This document shows, one piece after another, positions 1-8,539 of a stretch of DNA of 59,105 bases. The stretch is from NCBI GenBank assembly GCA_964405335.1, contig CAYONP010000027.1, forward strand, positions 1 through 59,105, in the 5' to 3' direction. A model generated the notes under the pieces. The model did no database searches. It was given only the letters and a program-made list of their open reading frames with translations, and was not told the origin of the DNA. The position numbers were made by a program, and so were the translations under genes. Positions within the stretch are counted from its first letter, which is position 1. Each line of letters begins with the position of its first letter. Source of the stretch: CAYONP01 sp964405335. GTDB taxonomy: Bacteria; Armatimonadota; UBA10988.

Positions 1-197
1 GGTCGGACGCCGCACGGCCGGGTCCCAAGGTGTACAGCGGTTGGGGTGCACCACAATCGGCGAAGTCCATTCGGGTACTCCCCGTCGTAACGGCTCTACT
101 GGACGTGCGGAGTGTAGTAGGCCTCCGATGGTCAGGTCAACGTGGTTGCTGGCAATCAGTGGGCAGCCATCACCTCGCGTCATGGTCGGTTGCCTGG

Positions 198-247
198 GCC
201 GACCGTCTCGGTCGGCGCGGAAAGGCGAGTCGACCGGGACGGTCGAC
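198..247. terminator. Two consecutive hairpins beyond the URO-D-like gene
   Basis: Two perfect 7-bp stems with 5-nt loops lie at 198-216 (GCCGACC/GGTCGGC) and 229-247 (GTCGACC/GGTCGAC). The second ends at the base next to the stop codon of the minus-strand gene (248-250). There is no T-tract, so an intrinsic terminator is only one reading. Positions 1-197 hold no supported gene. Confidence 0.4.
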
Positions 248-1399
248 CTACGCGTCGGCCGCCCGCGCCGCGTTGTAGTCGTCGACAATCCTGCCCACCA
301 CCCGGATCCGCTCAATCTCGCCGTGGCTCGATAGCTCGTCCGAGATGCCCAGGATCAGCCTCGGCGCGAAGCGCTCGAGCACCTCGTGGGTGAACTCCTC
401 CAGCGCGCTCTGGGGCCAGGCTTCGTCGAACAGAATCGCCGGGATGCCGTCGAGCAGGAAGAGCTCGTCGCCGAGCGCCTCGGCCACCTCGTCGAGGGTC
501 ACATCGCTCTGCGGTTGCGGCGTGATCGCCTCGATCCCGTCGAGCCGGCTGCGCCGCGCGAACGGCAACAGTGCCCGCGTCTCGCCGTCCCAGTGCGAGC
601 AGGTCCACTTCCCCGCCGCGTGCAGCACATCGTTGCGGTGATGATAGACCGATTCGACGTACTTCTCATAGAGCGCCGGCGAGAGCGTGGCGCAGTGTAG
701 GTTGTCGCCGTAGTTGATCGGCTCGATGGGGCAGGCGCCGATCACCTCGAGCAGCTTCGCCTCGCTCGCCTCGAGCGCGCGGAAGTACTCCTCGACCGCC
801 TCGGTCCAGTCGGCCAGGGCATAGACCGCGCGGGCCACGCCCATGGTGTTGATGTACAGATCCTGCACATTGACCCGCGGCATGAACATCGTCGGCAGGC
901 CCAGGTCGCCCCACTCGTCGAGCAGCCGGTCAAAGGTCGCCTGGTCCCACTGCCACTCGGTCCGCCAGGCGCGCCAGGTGGCGGTGCGCAGGTCGTCGGG
1001 GGTTTCGATCCAGCGCTTGAGCGGGTGTTGCCCCCGGTTGTTCGGGCTACTGCGGTAGATGGCCGTCTGCGTGCCCACCGGCGTTTCGATGGTGTGTTGC
1101 CAGTCCCACTCGTTGAGCCGGTCGACCCGCCCGCGGACGGCCGGGTCCTCGCGCGAGACGAAGCAGGCGTTGAACCAGTAGAGCCGGGTCGAGCAGCCGA
1201 GGCTGCGAAAGATGTCGGCGTCGCTCAGGCCCTCGTACGGCGCCGGCAGCGGCTCGCCGGCGAAGCGCTTGTCGTCGAACCAGCAGCCGATCCGCGGCTG
1301 CCAGATGATTTGCCCGCCCGAAGTTCCGCGGATCACCTGCCGATGCAGCTCGGCCAGGTCGCGGCGGGCGTGGTCGGTCGGTCGGCCGGTCATGAACAT
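248..1399 (-). CDS. Uroporphyrinogen decarboxylase-like (MtaA/CmuA type) protein
   Basis: 383 residues without signal peptide, so cytoplasmic. The stretch GDNLHCATLSPALYEKYVES followed by HAAGKWTCSHWDGE is the pattern of the URO-D TIM-barrel family that includes the corrinoid methyltransferases MtaA and CmuA; such paralogues are abundant in carbohydrate-degrading Armatimonadota, Planctomycetota and Lentisphaerota, where their substrates are mostly unknown. It is unlikely to be the haem enzyme HemE, because the usual HemE N-terminal substrate motif is not apparent. Two in-frame ATGs lie six bases apart (1399 and 1393) behind a GCGGGG sequence, so the exact start is open. No corrinoid protein or methyltransferase partner is adjacent, so a methyl-transfer role is inference only. 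Confidence 0.75.
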   Translation of the reverse strand: MFMTGRPTDHARRDLAELHRQVIRGTSGGQIIWQPRIGCWFDDKRFAGEPLPAPYEGLSDADIFRSLGCSTRLYWFNACFVSREDPAVRGRVDRLNEWDWQHTIETPVGTQTAIYRSSPNNRGQHPLKRWIETPDDLRTATWRAWRTEWQWDQATFDRLLDEWGDLGLPTMFMPRVNVQDLYINTMGVARAVYALADWTEAVEEYFRALEASEAKLLEVIGACPIEPINYGDNLHCATLSPALYEKYVESVYHHRNDVLHAAGKWTCSHWDGETRALLPFARRSRLDGIEAITPQPQSDVTLDEVAEALGDELFLLDGIPAILFDEAWPQSALEEFTHEVLERFAPRLILGISDELSSHGEIERIRVVGRIVDDYNAARAADA

Positions 1400-1474
1400 C
1401 CCCGCGCAACGCCGGCGAGTTGGCGCCGCGGGGGGAATCTCCTCGTGCCGGCCCGTTCGGCGACCGGGCCCGAC

Positions 1475-1508
1475 CTTCCCGCCGCGGGAAGGGGGTCGGG
1501 GGGTTAGG
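1475..1508. repeat. Dispersed palindromic repeat, copy 1
   Basis: Stem CTTCCCGC/GCGGGAAG with a one-base loop (1475-1491), followed by GGGGTCGGGGGGTTAGG. When translated, copies of this family give the peptide NPPTPFPRREG, a signature often seen as spurious protein sequence. The TTA inside GGTTAGG (1504-1506) is the TAA stop of the DUF559 gene on the minus strand. Confidence 0.8.
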
Positions 1509-1884
1509 TTGCCGCGGCGATCTCAGCCAGGACGGCTTCGATGTCACCCAGCACCCGCGCGTTGGCGAACCGAAGCACTGTCAGCCCACGTACCATAAGC
1601 GCACGGTCACGCGCGGCATCGTGTTCAATCTGTTGTTCATGGATCGGTCCATCCAGTTCGACAACCAAGCCACGAGCGTGGCAGTAGAAGTCCACCACGA
1701 ACTCGTCAATCACCTGCTGTCGCCGAAAATGCAGTCCGGCAAGCTGCGAGCGCCGCAGTCGTTGCCACAGGGCCGCCTCGGCGGGCGTTGGCCGGCGCCG
1801 CATGCCGCGTGCGACCTGACGTTTGTCGTCAGCGCACTGACCCATGACAATCCCGGCGCGAAGTTCGGCTCGTGGGTCGGGCAT
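1504..1884 (-). CDS. DUF559 domain protein (Vsr-like endonuclease fold)
   Basis: 126 residues from ATG 1884; an alternative ATG at 1845 would give 113. The order MRRRPTPAEAALWQRLR, then HFRRQQVIDEFVVDFYC, then LVVELDGPIHEQ is the DUF559 signature; the family belongs to the PD-(D/E)xK/Vsr nuclease superfamily, with the acidic residues in VDF and ELDG and the Q in RRQ as likely active-site positions. The biological substrate is unknown. The reading frame stays open far upstream only because the neighbouring repeat has no stops, so the longer version was rejected. The gene is framed by inverted copies of the palindromic repeat, and the left copy supplies its stop codon. That arrangement suggests a small mobile or repeat-associated cassette. 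Confidence 0.8.
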   Translation of the reverse strand: MPDPRAELRAGIVMGQCADDKRQVARGMRRRPTPAEAALWQRLRRSQLAGLHFRRQQVIDEFVVDFYCHARGLVVELDGPIHEQQIEHDAARDRALMVRGLTVLRFANARVLGDIEAVLAEIAAAT

Positions 1885-1903
1885 GATCACGGTGGGCGTT
1901 CGG

Positions 1904-1941
1904 CCTAACCCCCCGACCCCCTTCCCGCGGCGGGAAGGGGG
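1904..1941. repeat. Dispersed palindromic repeat, copy 2 (inverted)
   Basis: CCTAACCCCCCGACCCC followed by CTTCCCGC/GCGGGAAG: the reverse complement of copy 1 on the other side of the DUF559 gene, 20 bp upstream of its start codon. It also opens the tandem array that follows. Confidence 0.8.
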
Positions 1942-2546
1942 AGTCAGATGGTCGAGTGGTCGTCTCCATCGACCGCAGAGCCTGTGCCGCCGGCCACTAC
2001 CGCTTCGCTTCGCGCGGTGGGGAATGGGAGTCAGATGGTCGAGTGGTCTCCTCGGTCGAATGGAACCATCTGCGCCAGGCCATGACTCCCCCTTCCCGCG
2101 GCGGGAAGGGGGAGACAGATGGTCGAGTGGTCGTCTCCATCGACCGCAGAGCCTGTGCCGCCGGCCACTACCGCTTCGCTTCGCGCGGCGGGGAATGGGA
2201 GTCAGATGGTCGAGTGGTTTCCTCGGTCGAACGGAACCATCTGCGCCAGGCCATGACTCCCCCTTCCCGCGGCGAAAACAGATGGTTGCGTTATCGTCTC
2301 CATCGAACGGAACCATCCGCGCCAGGCCATGACTCCTCCTTCCCGCGCCGGGAAGGGGGAGTCAGATGGTCGAGTGGTCGTCTCCATCGACCGCAGAGCC
2401 TGTNNNNNNNNNNNNNNNNNNNNNNNNNNNNNNNNNNNNNNNNNNNNNNNNNNNNNNNNNNNNNNNNNNNNNNNNNNNNNNNNNNNNNNNNNNNNNNNNN
2501 NNNGGTCTCCTCGGTCGAATGGAACCATCTGCGCCAGGCCATGACT
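1932..2546. repeat. 171-bp tandem array (gene-free stretch)
   Basis: The marker GTCGAGTGGTCGTCTCC occurs at about 1951, 2122 and 2369. The first spacing is 171 bp; the second is 247 bp, because the second unit carries a 76-bp internal partial duplication. Each unit holds two subunits, each starting GAGTCAGATGGTCGAGTGG, and one ends in the palindrome CTTCCCGC/GCGGGAAG. The array is interrupted by the N gap. No gene is supported between 1885 and 2606; open frames here are translations of the repeat. Confidence 0.85.
2404..2503. other. Assembly gap of 100 Ns
   Basis: Exactly 100 undetermined bases inside the tandem array. In the first unit only 59 bp separate the same flanking sequences (…GCAGAGCCTGT and GGTCTCCTCGG…), so the gap length is probably a placeholder. 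The true length would be 59 bp plus a multiple of the 171-bp period. Confidence 0.95.
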
Positions 2547-2550
2547 CCCC

Positions 2551-2584
2551 CTTCCCGCCGCGGGAAGGGGGTCGGGGGGTTAGG
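2551..2584. repeat. Dispersed palindromic repeat, copy 3
   Basis: Same orientation as copy 1: CTTCCCGC/GCGGGAAG then GGGGTCGGGGGGTTAGG, ending 22 bp before the stop codon of the following minus-strand gene. Confidence 0.8.
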
Positions 2585-2606
2585 TTGCGCAGCGCACCCC
2601 CCCCCG

Positions 2607-4535
2607 CTACCCACCCTCCACCGTCGTCAAGGTCGTCAGCGACTGGGCCGCCAGCTCGAGCGTCACCCGCCCGCCCTCGACCGCCACCTCGCCCAGCTCG
2701 GCGAAGCCCTCCTCGGCGCTGGTGCGCACCGCGCGTAGGTGGGTCAGGTTGGGCGGCAGGCCGGTCAGCGTCGCCTCGCGGGCGGCGGCGCTGTTGACCA
2801 TGTGGATGGTCCACTCATCGCCGAGGGTGAAGGCGGTGACCAGCACCTTGGCGTGGTCCGACTCGCTGCCGACGGCGACCGCGCCACGCGGGGTCAGGTT
2901 GCAGAACTGGCGCACCAGGTGGTAGCGCACCGTCGGCACCACCTCACCGTCGATTACCTGGCAGGTGCCGTAGTCGCTGGTGAACTCCCACTGCATGGTC
3001 GCCGTCGGCCGGGCCCAGAGCAGGATCTCCTGGTAGTGCCACATCTCGCGCAGGGCATAGGCGAAGCTGTCGTAGGTGCGGCCGCGCCAGGCGCCGGCGT
3101 CGACTCCGAGCTCGGCGACCAGCAACGGCAGCTCGTGCGCCTCGGCCAGGTCGGCCCAGGCCTCATACTGCTCGCGCGTGCCGCCGCCCCACGAGTGGAA
3201 CGCAATCGCGCCGATGTAGCGCCGCGCCGCCGGGTCCTCGAGCGCCGGCAGGCAGTAGCGGTGCGTGTCGCGGGCGTTGGTCACGTCGCCGACCAGCAGT
3301 CGCGTCTTCAGCCCGTGCGCCTCGAACCAGGCGCCGAACGCGTTGATGGCGTCGCGGTGCTCCTCGGGCGTGAACTTGACCCGCACGCCCCAGTCGGGCT
3401 CGTTGAAGCTGAACAGATCGGGCTCGACGCCATACTGCTGCTTGGCATAGAGCAGATAACCGCCGACCAGCTCGAGCATCTCGGGCCACATCTCGCGGGC
3501 GATCACGCGGCCGCTCGCCTGCGGGCCGCGGCCGGGATCGGTGTAGATCCACTCGGGCATCTGCCAGGTGCTGGCGACGTAGGGATAGCCGAGGTCCTGG
3601 ATCTGGCGGGCGAGCAGGAACTCGCGCCGCAGGTTGCTGCCCTCGGTGTCGTTGGCGGCCAGCTTGGCCAGGTCGAGGTCGGTCGGGTCGTCGTTGTCGT
3701 TCTCGGGCTCCCACTCGTTGCCGGTCAACTCGACCCGGACCCAGTTCTGGCGCAGATTGGCGAGGGTGTACTGGGTCACCGGCGACTCGATGTTGAAGCA
3801 GTAGTTGCCGCCGATGCCGCCCAGCCGGTAGCGCTCGTTGGCCGGGTCGATGGTCAGCCGCGCCGGCGAGGTGTCGGGCACGCCGCCGGGGGTGAGGGTG
3901 ACCGTCAGGCTGGCCGATTCGCCGGTGGCCAGACTCTCGTCGAAGCGGGCGAAGAGCGTGTAAGTGGTGCCCTGCCACTCGCGCGTGTCCTGGATGGTCA
4001 CCGGGATGGCGCGGCTGAAGCCGACCTCGAGCCGGCGCGCGCCGTCGGCCGAGGCGAGCCGCGCGCCGGCCGCCTCGCCGCTGAGGAAGTGGCGCCGCTC
4101 GGGCTGCTCGACCGGCATCACCGCGCTTGGCTCGCCCGCGGCCACCAGCGTCGCCGTGCCGCCGGCATAGTCGGCCAGCGGCAGGTCGAGCCAGAAGAAG
4201 ACCCCCTCGCTGTCGCCACCCGCAACGGCGGTGATGTTCAGCGCGATGGTCACCACGCCCCCGGCGTCGGTCAGACGCTGGTCAAACCGGTACTGGTTCG
4301 CGCCCTCGCCGACCAGCCCGCGCCAGGTCTGAGCCGCGCCGTCGCGCCCGGTCTCTACCTCGCGCGCCTCGCCGGGCGCAAACATGCGGTCCCAGCCGCG
4401 GGCGGGCACGCGCCAGGTGGCGGTCAGCGCGTGCAGGTCGCCGGCGGCAAACAGGCCGCTGACCACACCGTTGCGGTCGACCACGGCGCTTTGGCCGGCG
4501 GCGAGGGGCAGCAGCAGGGCAAGGCTCGGTGGCAT
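2607..4535 (-). CDS. Secreted clan GH-A glycoside hydrolase, GH30-like
   Basis: 642 residues with a short N-terminal signal-like segment (MPPSLALLLPLAAGQS). Residues about 20-230 look like a beta-rich domain; 235-560 form a TIM barrel. The acid/base glutamate is likely E379 in FSFNEPDWG and the nucleophile E475 in LLVAELG, the paired NEP/E arrangement of clan GH-A. A C-terminal beta domain follows (TVRYHLVRQFCNLTPRGAVAVGS), where enzymes of the GH30 type add their side beta-structure. GH30 members cleave xylans, glucans or glucosylceramides; the substrate here cannot be told. It probably acts outside the cytoplasm on polysaccharide. The gene is divergent from the small membrane protein gene at 4649. 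Confidence 0.75.
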   Translation of the reverse strand: MPPSLALLLPLAAGQSAVVDRNGVVSGLFAAGDLHALTATWRVPARGWDRMFAPGEAREVETGRDGAAQTWRGLVGEGANQYRFDQRLTDAGGVVTIALNITAVAGGDSEGVFFWLDLPLADYAGGTATLVAAGEPSAVMPVEQPERRHFLSGEAAGARLASADGARRLEVGFSRAIPVTIQDTREWQGTTYTLFARFDESLATGESASLTVTLTPGGVPDTSPARLTIDPANERYRLGGIGGNYCFNIESPVTQYTLANLRQNWVRVELTGNEWEPENDNDDPTDLDLAKLAANDTEGSNLRREFLLARQIQDLGYPYVASTWQMPEWIYTDPGRGPQASGRVIAREMWPEMLELVGGYLLYAKQQYGVEPDLFSFNEPDWGVRVKFTPEEHRDAINAFGAWFEAHGLKTRLLVGDVTNARDTHRYCLPALEDPAARRYIGAIAFHSWGGGTREQYEAWADLAEAHELPLLVAELGVDAGAWRGRTYDSFAYALREMWHYQEILLWARPTATMQWEFTSDYGTCQVIDGEVVPTVRYHLVRQFCNLTPRGAVAVGSESDHAKVLVTAFTLGDEWTIHMVNSAAAREATLTGLPPNLTHLRAVRTSAEEGFAELGEVAVEGGRVTLELAAQSLTTLTTVEGG

Positions 4536-4648
4536 GATCGGCTCCCGGCCAACCAGTTCGACGCCGACCCGTCAGATCCCGTTTTCGGGTTGTTCAGATC
4601 ATCCGGCACGGCGGTTGCACCGGCACCTGCACGAGAGGGAGTTGCCCC

Positions 4649-5056
4649 ATGGTCTGGCAGGCGACCTGGCCGATGCTGATACCAACCGCCTTCGCGCTGG
4701 CACTGCGGGTCCACCTCGCGGTTCCGTTCCTGCCGGCCTGGCTGGGCGACCTGCCCTATGTCGAAGCGATTGTGGTGCAGTACCTGATCTGGTCGAACTA
4801 CTGCCTGGTCGCCGCCCGGCGCCGACGGGCTCAGACTCCGGTGGCCTGCGCGCACTGCGGCTGCCGCCACACCATCGCCTGGTGGGAGCAGTTCGGGATC
4901 TGTCGCTTCTGCTACGAGGGCGACTTCTACGTGCCGCCGGCTCGGCACGAGCTGTCGGCCACGGCGCCGAACCCGCGCCGGCGGCGAGAGCGGCCGCTGC
5001 GCCTCGGCGCCGAGGCGAAGGCGCGCCTGCGCGAGCGGCTGCGCGACGCCGCCTGA
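4649..5056 (+). CDS. Small membrane protein with a CxxC/CxxC zinc-ribbon-like segment
   Basis: 135 residues, starting at ATG 4649 behind GAGAGGGAG. Residues about 1-25 and 35-55 are hydrophobic (two probable membrane segments), then ACAHCGC…GICRFCYEG gives two CxxC pairs about 20 residues apart, which could bind zinc. The C-terminus is strongly basic (RRRRERPLRLGAEAKARLRER). I do not recognise the family. It ends 55 bp before the LamG/GH127-like gene on the same strand and may be co-transcribed with it. Confidence 0.65.
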   Translation: MVWQATWPMLIPTAFALALRVHLAVPFLPAWLGDLPYVEAIVVQYLIWSNYCLVAARRRRAQTPVACAHCGCRHTIAWWEQFGICRFCYEGDFYVPPARHELSATAPNPRRRRERPLRLGAEAKARLRERLRDAA

Positions 5057-5111
5057 CCACCACGGCAGGGCGGCGACGGCGCGGCGCGAAGCAAGTCGGC
5101 CGGAGCCGCCG

Positions 5112-7496
5112 GTGTGGTCCTTCCCGCTCTTTGCCCTGCTCCCGGCGGCGCCGCCGGCCGACGGGCTGATCCTCTGGCTCGACGCCGCCGATGCGGCAAC
5201 GCTGAGCCTCGCTGATGGACGCCTGCTCGAGTGGCGCTCGAAAGCCGGACCGGCGGTCCTCGGCGCCGACGGCGGCATCACGCTCGACGCCCCGCCCGGC
5301 CAACGGCCCGCGTTGCGCTTCGACGGCCGGAGCGTCCTGCGCTGCTTGGACTTCAACCGCACCGCGACGACCTGGACGGCGTTGATTGTCGCCGCACCCG
5401 AGCCGCCGGCGCGGGGTGGGGGGTTGCTCAGCGCCACCACCGCCGACGGGCATGACTACGATCCCGGCCTGACCATCGACCTGTACGGCTCGGGCACCGG
5501 CTTCGACAGTCTGAGCATCGAGGGCGCCGGACGGCTGGCCGGGCAGCTCAACCAGCGCACCCGGCGCAGCGCCTGGGGCGGCTTTCACCTGATCCGCGTC
5601 GAGCGGCACGAGGCCGAGGTACGGCTCTACATCGACGGCGCCGCCGAGGGCGCCCGGCCGATGGCGCCGGCGGTCACCCGCCTCGACCAATTGCGGCTCG
5701 GGGCGCGCTGTTACGACCAGACCGAGAAGCACCGCTACACCGGCCGGATCGCTCAGGTGCTGCTCTACGATCGGCTGCTCGGCGAGGCCGAGATCGCCGC
5801 GCTTGAGGCGGAGCTGGCCGTGGGCGAGGCCGAGCGCACCGCCGGCGAGGAGGCCGCGGCCGCGGCCCGCCGCGACTGGCTGGAGAACCGCATGACCGCG
5901 CCCGAGGTGACCGCGCGATGGCCCTCGCCCGAGGCGGCGGGCTGGGACATCGCCGGACTACCGCTCAGGACAGACCTGCGCGAGGCGATGGTGCTCGGTG
6001 TCCGCTGCCTGTGCAGCATGTTCGACGCCGACCGTGACGACGAGCCCTACTTCTACAGCAATCGCCGGGCCGACGGCACGGGCGAGCTGCTGCACTCGGT
6101 CGAGATCGGCATCCCGCACGTGGTCGGCCGCTGCCTGCTCGGCGTCCGGCAGGCCGAAGAGGCGGCCGGGGTCGAGTGCCCGGCCGAGGCAGAGGCCATC
6201 CTCGCGCGCTACCTGCGGCAGTCGTTCGACAACGAGGACCATCTCAATTCGTACGTCGATGCCGCGGGTGCGCGCTACATCGAATTTCACAACATCCGCG
6301 AGGGGCTGTGGGGCCTGTGGGCGATGATCCGCCGCGGCGACGCATGGGCCGGTGCCACGGCCGCGGCGGCGATCACGACCCTCGCCGCGCTGACCGACGA
6401 GACCGGCCGCTGGTCGCTCGCGCGGGCCGGTGCGCCAGGCCTGGCCGAGCGCTGCCGTGGCGTCTCGGTGCCCAACGCGGCCCGCGCGGTCGAGCCGCTG
6501 CTGGCGCTCTGGCGAGAGACCGGCGACGAGCGCGCCCACCGCTTGGCCGGGCAGTATGCCCGCGCGGGACTCGAGACGATGTTCGAGCCGGACGGCCGGT
6601 TCGCGCCGATGGACCGCTCGTCGGGCCATGTCCATTCGATCACCTCGTCGCTGAGCGGGATCGTCGAGTATGCGCAGGTCGCGGGCGATGCCGCGATGCT
6701 CGAGTCCTGCCGGCGCATCATCACCGTCGGCGTGCCCGAGTACTTCAGTTCGTGGGGCTGGGGCGACGAGGTCTATCCCGACCATCCCGCCGACGAGCCG
6801 GGCCGCGGTGAGATGAACCAGACCGGCGACGTGATCCGCGCGGTGCTGCTGCTCGGCACGCCGGCCGACTACGCCCTGGCCGAGCGCTGGCTGCGCGGCA
6901 TGGTGCTACCGACCCAGCACCGCGAGCCCGAGCTGCACGCCTTCTTGCGCAACGTCGCGGAGCCGCGCGGCGACTTCGAGCGCGATGTGCTCGAGCGCAC
7001 CGTTGGCGGCTACGCGATGCAGTTGCCCAACGACCGGATGCAGGCCGGCGCCTGGCCGTTGGCGACGCTCGACATCACCAGCGGGACGGTCCATGCCCTG
7101 GCGGCGGCCTGGCGCGCCTGCGTCACCGGCGAGGGCAACGCGGCGCGGGTCAACCTGCTGTTCGACCACACCGACGAGCGCCTGACCGTGCGCAGCGGGC
7201 TGCCGCTCGATGGCTCGGTGGAGCTGACCGGGCGGGTCGATCTGGAGGTCGCCGTGCGGGTGCCGGCGGGCGTCGACGCGATCACGGCGCGCTGGCGCGG
7301 CGCCCGGCCGCCGGTAATCGGCGGCTACTTCGCCCTGGGCCGGCTGGCCGCCGGCGAGTCGGCAAGCCTGACCTTCACGCTGCCCTGCCGGACCGAGCGC
7401 GAGCGGGTCGACGGGGTGGACTACAGGACCCGCTGGCTGGGCGAGCAGATCGTGGCGATCGAGCCGCGCGGCACGGTCAGCCCGTTGCCGTTCTGA
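5112..7496 (+). CDS. LamG-like domain plus GH127-like (alpha/alpha)6 hydrolase
   Basis: 794 residues from GTG 5112 with GGAG seven bases upstream. After a short hydrophobic N-terminus (FPLFALLPAAPPADG), residues about 15-235 form a concanavalin A/LamG-like domain (DGLILWLDAADAATL; RYTGRIAQVLLYDRLL). Residues about 270-670 are helical and read like an (alpha/alpha)6 barrel (YFYSNRRADGTGELLHSVEI; IREGLWGLWAMIRRGD). The end (LTVRSGLPLDGSVELTGRV… YRTRWLGEQIVAIEPRG) resembles the beta domain of GH127-type beta-L-arabinofuranosidases. The family call is by pattern and not certain; a secreted sugar hydrolase that docks on polysaccharide is the best reading. It is followed by a REP hairpin and a RAYT gene. 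Confidence 0.65.
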   Translation: MWSFPLFALLPAAPPADGLILWLDAADAATLSLADGRLLEWRSKAGPAVLGADGGITLDAPPGQRPALRFDGRSVLRCLDFNRTATTWTALIVAAPEPPARGGGLLSATTADGHDYDPGLTIDLYGSGTGFDSLSIEGAGRLAGQLNQRTRRSAWGGFHLIRVERHEAEVRLYIDGAAEGARPMAPAVTRLDQLRLGARCYDQTEKHRYTGRIAQVLLYDRLLGEAEIAALEAELAVGEAERTAGEEAAAAARRDWLENRMTAPEVTARWPSPEAAGWDIAGLPLRTDLREAMVLGVRCLCSMFDADRDDEPYFYSNRRADGTGELLHSVEIGIPHVVGRCLLGVRQAEEAAGVECPAEAEAILARYLRQSFDNEDHLNSYVDAAGARYIEFHNIREGLWGLWAMIRRGDAWAGATAAAAITTLAALTDETGRWSLARAGAPGLAERCRGVSVPNAARAVEPLLALWRETGDERAHRLAGQYARAGLETMFEPDGRFAPMDRSSGHVHSITSSLSGIVEYAQVAGDAAMLESCRRIITVGVPEYFSSWGWGDEVYPDHPADEPGRGEMNQTGDVIRAVLLLGTPADYALAERWLRGMVLPTQHREPELHAFLRNVAEPRGDFERDVLERTVGGYAMQLPNDRMQAGAWPLATLDITSGTVHALAAAWRACVTGEGNAARVNLLFDHTDERLTVRSGLPLDGSVELTGRVDLEVAVRVPAGVDAITARWRGARPPVIGGYFALGRLAAGESASLTFTLPCRTERERVDGVDYRTRWLGEQIVAIEPRGTVSPLPF

Positions 7497-7625
7497 GGGT
7501 GGGGTGGGGTTACAATGGGGAGAGAGACGCTGAAGGCGAAGCTGTGGCGCTCCGCGCTGTTCTCGAGCTGGACCATGTGCGTGCCGTGTTGGCATCGGCC
7601 TCCCCGGGCCGGCAACAGGGGCCCG

Positions 7626-7650
7626 GTAGGGGCAGGTCTCAGACCTGCCC
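7626..7650 (+). repeat. GTAG-type REP hairpin upstream of RAYT
   Basis: GTAG at 7626-7629, followed at once by a perfect 10-bp stem GGGCAGGTCT/AGACCTGCCC with a one-base loop. This is the REP format recognised by RAYT transposases; it sits 38 bp before the RAYT start. Confidence 0.85.
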
Positions 7651-7687
7651 GGTGCCGCCGCGATCGACTTAGGGAGCGACCGACCCA

Positions 7688-8242
7688 ATGAACCGGTCGG
7701 AATGGCCCCAACGGCGCTCAATCCGACTGCCCGACTACGACTACGCCACTCCGGGCGCCTACTTCGTGACGGTCTGCACCCACGGCGGCGAGTGCATCCT
7801 CGGGCAGATCATCGATGACGAAGTGCAGCTCGGAAGCGCAGGAGCAGCCGTGCAGGAGGTGTGGCAGCACCTGCCTGAGCACTACCCACACCTCGAACTT
7901 GATGCCTTTGTGGTCATGCCCAACCACTTCCACGCAATCCTCGTGCTGCACGAGCCAGCTGAGGCGGCGAGTGAGGGCGGCGCGGTAGGTCTTGGATCGG
8001 CCAAGACAACGGCCAAGCAGCACGCCCTGCCGGAAATCGTCCGAGCGCTGAAGTCCTTCTCCTCACGCGAGATCAACCGGTTGCGCGGCACGCCGGGCGC
8101 CGCGGTGTGGCAACGAAACTACTACGAGCACATCATTCGCGATCAGGACCAGTTGGCCCGTGCGCGGGCCTACATCGCCGACAACCCGCGGAGGTGGGCG
8201 CTGGACCAGGAGAATCCCACGCGCCGTCGAGCCCGGGGATAG
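7688..8242 (+). CDS. REP-associated tyrosine transposase (RAYT, Y1/HUH type)
   Basis: 184 residues. The HUH metal-binding motif is H80-F-H82 in VVMPNHFHAIL. The catalytic tyrosine is Y145 or Y146 in VWQRNYYEHIIRD, followed by ARAYIADNPRRW, the usual C-terminal helix of TnpA_REP proteins. Such enzymes cut and rejoin single-stranded REP hairpins at their GTAG foot, and are normally single-copy, domesticated genes without terminal inverted repeats. Start ATG 7688 has GGGAG 11 bases upstream. REP hairpins lie on both sides (7626 upstream; 8330 and 8397 downstream), the classic REPtron arrangement. The gene looks intact. Confidence 0.9.
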   Translation: MNRSEWPQRRSIRLPDYDYATPGAYFVTVCTHGGECILGQIIDDEVQLGSAGAAVQEVWQHLPEHYPHLELDAFVVMPNHFHAILVLHEPAEAASEGGAVGLGSAKTTAKQHALPEIVRALKSFSSREINRLRGTPGAAVWQRNYYEHIIRDQDQLARARAYIADNPRRWALDQENPTRRRARG

Positions 8243-8282
8243 CGTGCCCACGTCTGGTCCGCGACCGCGCAGAGCGACATCG

Positions 8283-8440
8283 CGCGGGTCGGTCTACCGT
8301 TCCGCCGGGTTGCCATGTGGACGCCGCGCGGGTCGGTCTGAGACCGACCCCTACCGGGCCCTGCTGCGCCGGCGGGTTGCCGTGAGGACACGGCGCGGGT
8401 CGGTCTGAGACCGACCCCTACCGGGTCCTACCGCGCCGGC
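8283..8440. repeat. Tandem REP cluster downstream of RAYT
   Basis: Two intact hairpins, GGGTCGGTCT/AGACCGACCC each followed by CTAC (so GTAG on the minus strand), occur at 8330-8354 and 8397-8421 in a 67-bp direct repeat. A degenerate third copy at about 8283-8329 has lost the second arm. They fill the 297 bp between the RAYT and the next gene; nothing else was seen there apart from the ribosome-binding site of the PHP gene. Confidence 0.85.
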
Positions 8441-8539
8441 GAAGGTGTGGGAAAGGCGCGGGTCGTCTCCATCCGGTTCAGCCCCGCAAGGTGATCCCCC
8501 CACCACGGCCAATCCACCCCCGTCGTTGGGAGATGCGCC

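Noticed and set aside
1885..2316. N-terminal extension of the DUF559 protein to 270 residues
   Set aside because: The extension is a translation of the tandem repeat (recurring RRGKGESWPGADG and GRWRRPLDHL) and is interrupted by the N gap further on; the family starts near RPTPAEAALW.
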